A DNA stretch of 64,000 bases from Calcarisporiella thermophila CBS 279.70 (lineage: Eukaryota > Calcarisporiellomycota), in NCBI RefSeq assembly GCF_041956535.1, contig NW_027192204.1, positions 304,530 through 368,529 on the forward strand, in the 5' to 3' direction. The translations under genes were made by a program, and so were the position numbers. Below, in pieces: positions 1 to 11,703 of this stretch. Every line of letters begins with the position of its first letter. The first letter of the stretch is position 1. Under the pieces are notes generated by a model that searched no databases, was not told where the DNA came from, and saw nothing but the letters and a program-made list of their open reading frames with translations.

Positions 1-1139
1 TATAATGCTCCGATAATGCTCCGAAATAGCAGGGCTTGAGGGATTACGTGGCTTGGTTGTCCTACTGCAGATATCTCGATACGATTCCAACAATTTTGTC
101 ATAAACTAGAGCGATATAACTAGGGGATACTCGTGGAACATAGGTAAAACTATAGGTTTATTCAAGAACAAGGTGTGTATGTTGGAAGTTCTCATTAGAG
201 TGTTCCTTTTATACTATAAGATATAATAACTATATAACCTGTTAACTAATAAAGCTAATGAATACTGGTTTATAACTAGTTCCTAATTAATGTCGGAGCT
301 TGAATATCGTTGGGATAGCTTGATATGTGACTCGAGTTATGACAATTTTTTGTTACGGGCGAAAGGAGGTTTGTGTGGAGGGGTGTCCGGATCTTGATAA
401 AAATAAAGAATTTATCTTTATAATTCAGGGAATTGGTGAGGACAACAAGACAAAATAGATGGGTTTAAATAGGGATGGGAAATCAAGAAAATGACTNNNN
501 NNNNNNNNNNNNNNNNNNNNNNNNNNNNNNNNNNNNNNNNNNNNNNNNNNNNNNNNNNNNNNNNNNNNNNNNNNNNNNNNNNNNNNNNNNNNNNNNNNNN
601 NNNNNNNNNNNNNNNNNNNNNNNNNNNNNNNNNNNNNNNNNNNNNNNNNNNNNNNNNNNNNNNNNNNNNNNNNNNNNNNNNNNNNNNNNNNNNNNNNNNN
701 NNNNNNNNNNNNNNNNNNNNNNNNNNNNNNNNNNNNNNNNNNNNNNNNNNNNNNNNNNNNNNNNNNNNNNNNNNNNNNNNNNNNNNNNNNNNNNNNNNNN
801 NNNNNNNNNNNNNNNNNNNNNNNNNNNNNNNNNNNNNNNNNNNNNNNNNNNNNNNNNNNNNNNNNNNNNNNNNNNNNNNNNNNNNNNNNNNNNNNNNNNN
901 NNNNNNNNNNNNNNNNNNNNNNNNNNNNNNNNNNNNNNNNNNNNNNNNNNNNNNNNNNNNNNNNNNNGTCCTTGATCGATAGACTTTCAATCGATATGCG
1001 TGTATCGTAGTTGTCGTGAATAGCATGTACGTGAAACCGATGTAATCTTTTGTACTTATCGTAAGGGCAATCTTATCAATAATCAAGACTCAGCTTCTGA
1101 TCAAGTGGATAGCAGTCACAAACTAAGAGTAAGTGCTGA
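1..1139. other. AT-rich non-coding stretch with assembly gap
   Basis: No supportable gene is seen. Bases 497-967 are N (471 bases), so a gene could be hidden there. Open frames that cross the N run are artefacts of reading N as coding. An 11-bp unit (ATAATGCTCCG) occurs twice in tandem at the very start of the window (2-12 and 13-23) and may be the end of a longer repeat lying outside it. Confidence 0.6.
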
Positions 1140-1214
1140 TGGGGGAAGTGGGATTCGAACCCACGCCGTTCTCGTCGGCATCCCAGGGATAGTCCACTAC
1201 ACTAACCCTCCCCC
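1140..1214 (-). pseudogene. tRNA-like element, probably a degenerate tRNA
   Basis: On the minus strand the ends form a good acceptor stem (GGGGGAG pairing with TTCCCCC, discriminator A). There is a perfect T arm (GTGGG-TTCGAAT-CCCAC) and an A-box match (TAGTGTAGTGG). The middle does not fold as a normal tRNA. Three extra bases separate the acceptor stem from the A box. The only strong central hairpin (GCCG-ACGAGAA-CGGC) lacks U33, and no usable anticodon arm can be drawn in 75 nt. There is no T-run terminator just downstream on this strand. I read it as a tRNA pseudogene or tRNA-derived element. A functional tRNA with unusual geometry is the alternative. Confidence 0.5.
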
Positions 1215-1300
1215 ATCTCACCTCCCGAGTATCTAAGTGACTGCTTATGTGACTTTCCGTACCAAAAGCCAATATCCTCGTAACATTTTTAAGAGTTCGA

Positions 1301-1374
1301 GTTTTCGTGGTGTAGTTGGTTATCACGTCTGTCTAACACACAGACGGTCTCCGGTTCGAATCCGGACGAAAACA
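1301..1374 (+). tRNA. tRNA-Val (anticodon AAC)
   Basis: A 74-nt cloverleaf can be drawn. The acceptor stem is GTTTTCG/CGAAAAC with discriminator A. The A box lies in the D arm (TGGTGTAGTTGG). The anticodon stem TCTGT/ACAGA closes the loop CTAACAC, giving U33 and anticodon AAC. The T arm carries GGTTCGAATCC. There is no intron, and CCA is not encoded, as expected for eukaryotes. An eight-T Pol III terminator follows directly. The overall sequence closely resembles fungal and animal valine tRNAs. Confidence 0.95.
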
Positions 1375-1375
1375 A

Positions 1376-1383
1376 TTTTTTTT
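1376..1383 (+). terminator. Pol III T-run terminator of tRNA-Val
   Basis: Eight consecutive T residues begin two bases after the mature 3' end of the tRNA, which is the standard RNA polymerase III stop signal. Confidence 0.85.
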
Positions 1384-1539
1384 ATAAATTATTTTCAGAA
1401 TGATATCAAACACATTTTCCCTTTTTTTTATGAGCGAAGCTTTTTAAAAATGGTCCATAATTTTAACTATTTACTTAGTATAATAATAAAAGGAATCGTT
1501 TATATATTCTTTGAAACCTTATAGGTCAGTACACCGCTT

Positions 1540-2902
1540 TTACTTATTGTAGCCGCACTCCTCAAGTGCGGTTTTCACAGCATATAATACTTGCTCGATG
1601 TGCCCGCGATCCGGCTCCGTTACAGAGATATTCATGTGGCCAATTCGGAAGTATGATATCTGGGGTAAAAGTCCACCTGCGCAAACCACTCCGAATCTCG
1701 ACAATGCAGGAAGCAGCTCAGCAAGAGCCACACCCTCAGGCACATACACCGCAGTCATGGAGTTCGATGCGACCTCTAGGGACTTGGGCACTAGTTTAAG
1801 GCCAAGATCCGTAACGAAATTCTTTACCTTTGCGCTCACTTCGCGATGCTGAGCGAAACGTATGTCCATTTTGTTCTTGATGAGCTGTTTTAAGCTGACA
1901 TTAAGCGCAAAGATAAGCTGAACAGCGGGAGTAGCAAAGTAAGCTCCTTTACGAGACTCATAGGCTTGCATAATAGGAAGCCAGCGGGCCCAGGAGGAAT
2001 AGTAGCTGCGAATAGGCGTTTTACGATCACGGAACACTCCCTAGTTATAATTCCATTAGTATTGTCATATCATATGGTATCTTCATTGTAGCTTCAACTT
2101 TCAAGTACCATTGCTTGTTCACTAACGACCACGATAGACAACCCGGGTGGCACTCCAATTGCTTTCTGGCTTGCAGTCACTACAACATCCACATTCCAGT
2201 CATCCATGCGAAGCTCCTCGCTTCCCACGGAACAAACACCATCGACAATAACAAGGGTTTCGGGTGAAATTTCCTTTACCACTCGCGCAACTTCTTTCAC
2301 GTCAGATAGTACACCTGTCGAGGTATCCACATGTGTGACTGTGACAATCTTGTATTTGTCTGCGGCCAAGTGCTTCTTGAGATCTTCTGTGGTAGGTCGA
2401 GATCCAATCTCGGATTTAATTTGGGTCACCTTTGCACCAAATGTCTCCAAGCTATGTGTCATGATATAAAGTTATAACCAAAGAATGATCAGCAATCACG
2501 AATTGACATAGACATTCCAAAGCATCTAATTACCAAACGCTCAGGCCATCTCCGAAATATCCAGTATTTAGTACCAGAACTTTATCACCTTCCTCGATCA
2601 AATTGGCACCAACTTGCTCCCATCCAAGGGTCCCCGATCCAGCTAATACAAAGGGCTGTCCTCGCTCGGTGAAGAGAACCTCTCGAAGCATCGGAAAACA
2701 TTCACCAAATACTCCGATAAATTCGGGAGAAACATGCGAGGTTGCAGGGGTTCCCATGGCAGCGAGGACATCTTCGTGGAATTCCACAGGGCCTAACGTT
2801 TGCAAAAAAAAAGTGTTATAAAACTAAAGGCCAAAAGTGCTGCGAGGTATATCAGAATCACTAACCAGGAATCATACACAGTTTTCGGTCAGCTTGAATC
2901 AT
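1540..2902 (-). CDS. AGX1: Alanine-glyoxylate aminotransferase (379 aa)
   Basis: PLP enzyme of the class-V aminotransferase fold that converts alanine and glyoxylate to pyruvate and glycine. There are four exons: 2902-2866, 2792-2534, 2451-2109 and 2040-1540. They join in frame to 379 aa, close to the roughly 390 aa usual for the family. Visible signatures are the N-terminal M-I-P-G-P-V-E segment, a GSGTLGWE cofactor loop, DGVCSVG with the PLP-contacting Asp, and TASQKAIGVPPG with the Schiff-base Lys. The middle of the protein ends in the usual W-A-R-W-L-P-I-M stretch. The first exon is only 37 nt and was placed by its splice site and by the conserved start. The C-terminus ends GYNK, not a PTS1 tripeptide, so peroxisomal import by PTS1 is not supported. 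Confidence 0.95.
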
Positions 2903-3878
2903 GATTTCTTGATTTCGATGGAAATGGAATTTAACGCGAGGTAGAAACGAAAGGAATTATTGGGCTTAATATTGGAGGAAGGGTGAGAACAAAGCAATTT
3001 GGATGGCGCATGTGCTTGTGCAACATTGATGCTACCTTACTCATTTCATGAATTCGAAGCATGAAAGATATCCCGTTTGGCATAAGATAAAATGCAAATT
3101 TAAGAAAGACTGAATCCAAATTGCAAAAGCGGTCGGGACAAGGGGGCGCGCATACTTGGTTGGATTATCTAATCTGACTAGAGATTGTGGCTGCATACTG
3201 AACAAAGAAAGGAAGAGCTATGGACCTTTATCGACCTGCTGCTTTGACTTATGCCGGGCGATTCCTTCTCACTTTGTTCAAGAGGCCCAACGGCTAGAGC
3301 AACATCAATGCCGAAGGCTGCATTAGTCATATCCCCTTATTCTTACGGAAAAGCATCCAACTTTGATAAATTGAGTTTAAAAATTTGGTGGCAAACCATG
3401 AAGAAGCAGTCACAAACTCTCTGAGTAGAAAGACATAGCTCAATAAGTTTAATGCTGAAGGTTGCTCATTACTTAATCTAGATTACTGTGATTTTTTCTA
3501 TTAAAATTCAGATAAAATCATAAAGGAGAGGGAAGGAAGTATATAAGAATAGTAAATAATAATATCGATAAAAGTCCATATATAGTCACCAGATAATGAA
3601 TGGAGTCCCAGTGAGACATAGCTGCAATAAAATTGCCCATAACACGATTAGAAGAAATAGGAGAGGAGCGAGGGAAGAGAAAATAGGGAGAATAGAGCTG
3701 AGATGGGCATGAAGGTATATGATATATAAAATTTTAAATAGAAAATAAGGCGAAAAGAAATTATCCATAAATACATTGGCAGAATATTATAATAAATAAT
3801 TGGATATCAAACTATTACGATAATCATAGGAATGGCTATAGCGAAGGGAAGGGGGTTAGTGAATTTGTAATATGGTAT
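2903..3878. other. Intergenic, nothing recognised
   Basis: AT-rich sequence lies between the AGX1 start and the 3' end of the next minus-strand gene. Short open frames (for example 2931-3119 minus and 3586-3768 minus) have low-complexity or hydrophobic translations and no splice partners. I treat them as chance. Confidence 0.5.
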
Positions 3879-4864
3879 TTAGCAATCCTGGATAACACTC
3901 ACATTTTCAAGGACATCTCTTTCTCGCATTAGTGCCCATTCTCCCGCCCCAACTCCAACACACTTCATTGACACAGCCTGCAGTATTCGCATACTTGCAG
4001 GGCTCACGTTTTCGTCCCGAGACGTAACAAACCGACATCCATGGGTGGGGAGCGGCTGCTGCTGTTCTTCCTGTATTCGCCACGGTGGCGTTGCCTCGAC
4101 CTGCCGGCGTCGCCATCGTTGTAAGCGCTCCTGGTCAAACTCCGAATCGATGGATTGTGTTGCGGATGAATATTGCGGGTACGCAGCACGCCAGCGTGCA
4201 TAGAATTGGCGGGGAGACGCAGTCTGCCGCCAACTACTATTATTCACCACACAATCTTCTTCGGCAGCAATGGCAGGAGAGAGTTCCAAGTCAAGGTCCT
4301 CGTCCTCCTCGCCAACCAAACCTTCATCATCGTCATCCTCATCCATGACAACAGGGGGCGATGAGAAGTAGCTTGCAGGAGGTGCCGGGGCAAGAGCCGC
4401 TGGCGGGGAAGAGAGGGGGAAACAGTCGAAGTCTTCGTGCAAAGGTGTGGGAGATGAGAGCTCGCGATACTCAGCCAGCGAGTATGAGCGGCGAAATGTG
4501 CGAGGGGTGCAGATGTTGTTGAATGGTCGGGTGGTTTGGCGTTGGTTGTCTAGTGTAGAGGGTATCTGTTTCGTGATTATTAGGAGATGCGCAGCGGATG
4601 TTAATTGTTTGATTAATATTCGATTTACCTGTGACCATGTGTTACGTTTTGGTATAAGTTTTGGGCTTGTAATCACCGTCTCAATGGTGAGGTCAGCATC
4701 TTTTGATCCTAACAAGCACAAAAATGGGGGATCATGATTATTAAGTGTAACGGATAAGAACGAGGGGACAATGCAATGGATTTACCATCGGTAGCTTTGC
4801 CCCAAACCGTTTCGAGCATCATACACGAATCACCCGCTAAGGTGAGTCTTCGTCGTTGAGTCAT
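3879..4864 (-). CDS. Unrecognised acidic/Pro-rich protein (about 281 aa)
   Basis: I do not recognise this family. Best model: exons 4864-4786, 4708-4629 and 4565-3879, giving 281 aa. The first intron is required by frame. The second (63 nt, GTAAAT...CTAAT...CAG) is inferred from good splice and branch signals and keeps the frame open either way, so a 302-aa form without it is possible. The start (MTQRRRLTL) was chosen over an in-frame ATG 81 nt upstream because the upstream segment looks like leader sequence. The middle has SSPP repeats followed by an acidic run (DEDDDDEG then EEDEDLD). A basic, aromatic C-terminal part contains PRQFYARWRAAYPQY and a Trp/Arg-rich stretch. No membrane segment or signal peptide is seen. 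It could be a nuclear or regulatory protein, but no function is assigned. Confidence 0.6.
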
Positions 4865-6155
4865 TTCCAGAATGTCGAATGATGGACGAAAGGAGTTCGA
4901 GTATAGAAATATATAATAAAAACCAAGAGAACCAAAGCCAAACACCTAACAATTCCAAAGACAAATGCCCAGCCCCCTTCTCGTTCGACTCTCTCTTCTT
5001 CTATTTCTTACACAAACAAAGAAAAGGAAGGAAGCAATAAAGGCCCAAGGCCGGTACTTTTAAATTCCTACCAACCTGCGCCGCTTACCGAATAAATGGG
5101 ATTTTTTTTTGGTGTCGATAGCGATTGGTAGGACAGAGTTTATTGTGCTTGTTGCGTTTTTCGCGGCTTCGGCCGAAAATCCTTTTCTCGAATGGTGGCA
5201 AGTTAGAAAGTTTTGTAATGTTCTGTGGCCTTTTTCATAGGCCCATTGGCCTTTGGTTTCCTTAGTCTATACACACTTTAGCAGAAAAGAATTTCTTTCG
5301 TTTTCTTCAATTAATTTTGGATGCTCAAAGCTTAGTTTGCCAGTCAAATATAGTGGGTCTAGACCAAGTATGCTAACAACCCTGCACCGTAAAGCAGGAA
5401 AACGCGATGATGTCATCCACAGAAATACACAACTACCAAGTTAGAGAATGCTCGTGGCTGGCTCCTGGTGCTCATATCTGTGCATGTGGTCATGCTAATC
5501 TACTGGAGACAACGATAATCAATGTGGTAAGCAGCTCAAGGTATATTAAAGCTTTTGAAGTGGCAAGTACCCTTCTCGTTATCATTCACATCTGACCAAC
5601 TGATTTGGGGTCAAAAACACGTTGTGTTCACCGATTAATCTGTTATCATACATGCATGGTCTGACATTGAGGTTTAGTCAGCTCACTATTACATATTATT
5701 ACGCGTTGAAGCAAGTTTCATGGTTAGCTTCAGAATGAACTCGGCAGGCAAATCTAATATTTACTTGGGTCCCCTACCCTATTATCTAAACCAAGCAATA
5801 GCCTGAATGTCATAGCCTCTAATATACCCCAAAAGAATATAACTCTTCTATTTTCCTAGAGAAACTTGAGTATATCCAGCGTTGCAGAGTAGAGCGATAG
5901 ATAAATAAATATAAGTAGCTATGTTAGTATTCACACGATCACCCAACATCATGTGTCAGTAGACTGAAGCTCACTCTGTGATGGATTCGCTCACATGAAT
6001 TATGATTAGAATTCAAAGAGTTATCTACACAACGTGTATTTAGGTCTAAGTGAGAGAAAAGAAATAAATAAAAATACTGCGCCACGAACAATTTATTTTA
6101 CCATCGTCGCGATCTACGCGATCCGCTTGACGCAATTACAGACTCACCAAGGAAT
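4865..6155. other. Divergent intergenic region upstream of Aquarius
   Basis: This 1.3-kb region separates the divergent starts of the unknown minus-strand gene and Aquarius. It has pyrimidine-rich stretches near 4975-5010 and a short GC-rich hairpin at 5164-5175. The small plus-strand frames at 5253-5595 have no recognisable product. Confidence 0.5.
5164..5175. other. CGGC-TTCG-GCCG hairpin
   Basis: A perfect 4-bp stem closes a TTCG tetraloop and is flanked by T-run and A-run arms, so it would be stable as RNA. No associated RNA gene was identified. Confidence 0.4.
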
Positions 6156-9100
6156 ATGGCACCTGCGGCCCAAGATCTACAGACAACCATTCCGCGGTAC
6201 GCACCAGCCGAGGAGGCCTCGCTGTCACGCGGCGTGCACCACCCGACGTTGGCTGAGATCCAATCCGATCCGATTTCACTTCTTGCCCAGAAGAAATGGC
6301 TCAAGAAGATGGATTGGAATCCAGCGGTGGTTGAACAGATCTACAAAGAACAGCTCGAGGCCACTAAATTTAATACTCGCAAAGTGATGCTTCTAGAGTT
6401 TAATCAGTATCTAGAAAAGGTTAGTTGAGATCGCTTTAGGGTGCTCTCTAAATTGGTTATCATTTCTAGTCCTTGAAATATTTAATGATATTGACATTGT
6501 TATGCTATTTTAGTTCTTATGGCCAAACTATGACCCCGAGACATCATCTCTTCCCCATATTCTATCGATTGTATTGATGATAAACGAGAAATTCAGGCAG
6601 CGCGTGCCTGCATGGGGTAATAGAATTGCTTCTTACTTGACTACGCAGTTTCCTCTAAATAACAGAAATCTTTCCTTTCCCATAGACTTTATTCAGACCG
6701 CTCCCGTTAATTTCTCTCGATTATTTTCTAATATCGTACGATTAACATTACCCTCTCATTCCCAAAATCTGACCCTTCAAACTCGCAAATTCCTCATTCT
6801 CTTCCTCGTCAATGCCTTTCAAAGTCTGGAGAATGTCGCAATCAGATCAGAATGCATGCGGTGAGATTCAATGTCATCCCCACAATTGAAAGCCCTGTTT
6901 CTGAAATCTATATTCCATATTAGACTGGTTTCTATAGCAACATGGGAATGCATCGTCCCGAAACGGAGAGAGCGGCTATTTAATGAAAATCCCTCGTTAC
7001 GTAAAGTTTGGAAGCATATCCAGAAAAAATATGACACTTCAGGTAGGATCCTTTATTATATATAACTGGCCAGGGGCGACTTACGAGTTTTCATATTAGA
7101 CGAAGCAACCCGGGAGAAACTTGATTTCGAACGAAAATGGCTAAGTAATTTACTGCGAGATTTTGTCCAGATCCTTTTTAGCATCGAGGATTCAAATGAG
7201 GGTAAGGGTTACTCTGATTTTTATGGATTTTTTTTTTCAAGTACATTTAATTTTTTTTTTCTCACTTCACCCACAGACACTGTGTTTTATTGCGAAAGAT
7301 TTGTCGAGCTCCTAATTGACCTCGAGGCTCAGCTACCAACACGACGCTATTTCAACACTCTATTAGATGACCATCAAATCCTCATTCTTTGCGAAAATGC
7401 TCCAATTCTCAAACATATGGATAAAAGGTATAACGAATGAACCGTAGCTTTCACGTATGCCCGCATTGTACTAATTCTGCAGTTTAGTTCTCTTCTCATG
7501 CAATTACTGGATATACTTCGCTTCTATGCCAAGTTTGAGATCAATGACTATCAAGGAACTGCCCTCACGCGAAATGATATGAGAGAGATCCACGAATCAA
7601 AATTGGTTGAACTCCAGGTACAAGTCTCTCTCTGCCCCAAGCTCAAAATGACTGGTTTTGACTGACGTTTGCCTTGGCTTAGCGCATTGCTTTCAAGCAT
7701 TTCCAACCAACCTTGAAGTCATTAGCCCTCTCCAATGTCGGGTCGATAGAGCAGCGTGACGAACTTCTGAATCATTTTAAGGAGCTTGAGGATTCTGAGC
7801 TCATGAAATTAGCCGAAATGCTTGGTGTGCGCACTGAGATAGTGCTCAATGATACCCGACTTGATGAACATCAGATCCTCTTGGACAGCTTAGTTGCACG
7901 CTTTGAAAAGCGAGTCAACCAGATTGACACAATTAACTCCATGCCGATTTATCCTGATGAGGTAGTATTTATTCCTAGAGTTTCCCGATGTGGTTCACCC
8001 CCTGACATTTTTTGATATCACATAGAATATGCTCTTCAACGATGTCCTCGTTAAGACGCAGTTCTATTCGGGCGACAGGCCTCTAGCCCTCCCAAAGCTA
8101 AACCTACAATTCCTTACCATCCATGACTATCTACTCCGCAATTTCAATCTCTTTCGCCTGGAGAGTGCTTATGAGATCCGACAAGATATTGAAGATGTTG
8201 TCAAGCGACTTGGGCCGCGTGTATCGGTCGATAACCGGACAGCATTTTCTGGTTGGGCACGGATGGCGGTGCCCATTACAGGATTTCAAGTGGTAGAGGT
8301 TGCGGGACCCAAAGTTGGAGAGAATAAGCCGGCTTATGTGAAGGCAGATATAACGCTTAATCTAGGGCGATATACGGATTCAATTCGTGCTGAATGGGAC
8401 GAGCTTCGACAGCATGACGTACTATTTTTATTAACCATTGAAGCCCATGCGGAAACGAGTGAGAAATACACCAGCGATATGGATTTCCGGTGAGTACCCC
8501 GAATCCACTGCGAGGCTGTTTCTCGGCACTTGAATTTAACCGAATTTCCTCTCTCGAATGAAGAAAACATTTCGGGATCAAGTACGTCCGCGGTTGTGAG
8601 ATGCGCGCGTTTATAGGCGATGATGGTAAACCCCTTGATGAGGGCGAGCCTCGAGACGAGAATGCCCTGATTGGATCGGTGCGGACCATCCGTGTCCATT
8701 TGGATCCGAACCAGTACAAGGTAATTGAGCTTGTGCAAGAGGATTCATTCGGTAGAGGATAATGACCATGCCCAAATATAGGCTGATATGGACCGACATC
8801 ACAAGGAGAAAAAAGAGAATGTCCATGAAACATTCAACTTGCTGTTGCGACGCAAACCCAAGGAAAACAACTTCAAATCTGTGTTGGAGACCATCCGTGA
8901 TCTAATGCAAAGCGAGCTGGTCATCCCCGACTGGCTGCATAACGTGTTCCTTGGGTATGGCGACCCCGGCAGCGCCCACTATTCACGTATCTCCAACCAG
9001 CCGAAGGAGCTCAACTTTCGAGACACCTTCCTGGACTACGAGCATCTGGTGGAAAGCTTCCCGAACTCTGTAAGTTTGACCGAGCGAAAGGGTTGCTTCT

Positions 9101-11451
9101 TCCACACATCGCACTAATCCAACTTTGATAATCCCACCCTCCAGGAAATAGTCCCTTCTCCCGAGTCTACTATACCCGTCCCTCCACCCCATATTCTTTC
9201 GTTCCCTCAGACATCTGAGGACCGCAAGACGTCCAAGAAGCGGAAAGCGAATGCTCAGCCCCCCGTGACCGATGGAGCCCACGCCAATAATAAACAGGTA
9301 GCGGTGCGCACCTATACCATGCCAAATATGGGCCCCTATCCCTTCAACAAACCAAAACAGAACTCGATCCGCTTCACCCCCGTTCAGATAGAGGCAATTC
9401 GTGCGGGAATGAGCCCTGGCTTGACGCTAATAGTAGGGCCGCCCGGCACTGGTAAGACGGACGTGGCAGTCCAGATCATCGCCAACATTTACCACAACAA
9501 CCCGGAGCAGCACACACTACTTATCACGCACAGCAACCAAGCCCTTAACCAACTTTTCGAGAAGATCATGGCGCTGGATATCGACGAGCGTCACCTCCTG
9601 CGACTTGGGCACGGAGAGGAGGAACTCAACACCGAGTTGAGCTTCAGCAAGTACGGAAGAGTTAATTCCTTCCTCGAGAAGCGGCTTGAACTTTTGGCAG
9701 AGGTGGATCGCCTCGCAAAATCACTGGACATCGGCGGAGCACATGGTTATACTTGCGAAACGGCAGGCTACTTTTTCCTGTACCACGTGCTTGCCCGATG
9801 GGAAAAGTACACGGAAAAGGTCAAGAACGGCCCAGAAGAGAGCTTGACGGCTGAGCTGGTACGAGACGAGTTCCCCTTTGGTAAGTGGTGTGGAATTGGT
9901 GATTGGTCATTTTTCACAACCAACTGATCCTGTCTTGTCCCCTTCTTTTTATAAAGCCGAGTATTTTGCCAACGCACCCCAGCCGCTTTTCCCGGCTGAG
10001 GCCTCTTATTTGGAGGCTCTCGAGATTGCAGAGGGCTGTTTCCGTCACATTAACCACATTTTCACGCAGTTGAATGAGATACGCGCATTTGAGCTGCTTC
10101 GAACTGGCCACGACCGCTCCAATTATCTCCTGACAAAAGAAGCGAAGATTATCGCCATGACATGCACCCATGCCGCCCTCAAACGGCGGGAGCTGACCGC
10201 ACTTGGATTCAAGTATGACAACGTCATTATGGAGGAGGCGGCCCAGATCCTTGAGGTGGAGACATTTGTCCCCCTGCTGCTGCAGGAACCGGACGGCGAC
10301 CACGAGGGGCGCAACCGCCTTAAGCGTGTGGTTCTCATCGGAGACCATAATCAGCTTCCCCCTGTGGTGAAGAACCTCGCGTTCCAGCAGTATGGCAACA
10401 TGGAACAGAGCATGTTTACGCGGTTTGTACGCCTTGGTGTGCCGCATATCCAGCTGGACAGACAGGGACGCGCACGATCGTCTATTGCGGGGCTCTACCG
10501 ATGGCGGTACAATGGGCTGGGCGATCTGCCGATCATCAAGGAGGCACCCGAGTATCAAAAGGCGAATGCTGGGTAATTTGATTGACACATTTGGCCCCGA
10601 TCTCCAAGAAGTACCTGACGGACTTTTACTGACTATTATAATCACAAAATAGATTTTCATTTGAATATCAGCTCATTAACGTCGAAGACTACAACGGTGC
10701 GGGGGAGAGCGAGCCCTCGCCCTATTTCTACCAGAATCTTGGCGAGGCGGAGTATGTGGTCGCACTCTACCAGTACATGCGGTTGTTGGGCTACCCGTCG
10801 GAAAAGATATCGATTTTGACGACCTACAATGGGCAGAAGGCTCTGATCCGCGACGTTCTTCAGCGGCGCTGCTCGTGGCATCCCCTCTTTGGATGGCCGG
10901 CCTGTGTGTCCACCGTGGACAAGTACCAGGGCCAGCAAAATGACTATGTGCTTCTGTCGCTAGTACGCACTAAAACCGTAGGGTATTTGCGCGATGTGAG
11001 ACGCTTGGTGGTCGCGCTATCGAGAGCAAGGCTGGGCCTGTATGTGTTTTGCCGGCGGGCGCTGTTTGAAAACTGCGTGGAGATGCGCGAGGCCTTTTCG
11101 CTGCTGGTGCAGCGCGGGGACAAGCTTTCCCTAAGGTTGGGCGAGATGTGGCCGACCGATCGCGCGGCCACCCCGGCTGACGCCGAAGAATTGCAGAAGG
11201 ATGAGCAGGGGGTGATCATGGAGGATGTCAAGCACATGGGAAGCTATATTCACCAGATGATTCAGGAGCAGCTGGAGCACGCCCGGCAGCTCCAGGAGGA
11301 GCGAGAGAGAGAGGAGCAACAGCGGGAATTGGACGCCATGGAGGAGCAGTCTGTCGAGCCGCAGACAGAGCAGGCCCTGGAGGGGACAGAGGAGCATAAC
11401 GAAGATGGGATGGATGAAGATAGAGCGAACGAGGACGAGGATATGGAGTAG
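6156..11451 (+). CDS. AQR: Aquarius/intron-binding protein, spliceosomal SF1 helicase (1460 aa)
   Basis: RNA helicase of the intron-binding complex that contacts the intron upstream of the branch point (AQR in animals, Cwf11 in fission yeast). Fourteen exons join in frame: 6156-6419, 6514-6616, 6686-6860, 6924-7042, 7100-7201, 7277-7427, 7488-7617, 7683-7961, 8026-8489, 8564-8720, 8782-9069, 9145-9880, 9957-10572 and 10653-11451. The 1460 aa compare with about 1485 in human. The N-terminal ARM-like scaffold is collinear with human AQR ([20 protein letters not shown]). Helicase motifs are clear: GPPGTGKTD Walker [14 protein letters not shown], the MEEAAQ Walker [23 protein letters not shown], and [15 protein letters not shown] with ALSRARLG. 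The tail is glutamate- and glutamine-rich coiled coil. The start is the ATG beginning MAPAAQDLQ. Neighbours are unrelated. Confidence 0.97.
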
Positions 11452-11703
11452 GCTCCCGTCGCCACACGATTTCTAGGTCTTTATGTTTCATTTTCCTTGA
11501 ACAAAACCCAGTTTGTTTGTTTTTATTTGCTGATTAATAAAATTAGGCATTGTTCAATCTTGATGAAATTAAGCAAAAGCAAAAGGGGGAGGGGAGCAGG
11601 GAGTAGAGAAAGCACATTTGTCTATATTACAGCTAAGAGTATATTGAACACCATCGTACAAGGAATAAGCGGCAGGGGGGGAGGGGGTGGGAGTCTCCAA
11701 TCA

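Noticed and set aside
475-1086. Open frames across the first N run
   Set aside because: Almost entirely unknown residues, so not evidence of coding.
2931-3119. 62-codon minus-strand frame upstream of AGX1
   Set aside because: Tested as a possible upstream AGX1 exon, but the conserved start at 2902 already completes the protein and the phase does not fit.
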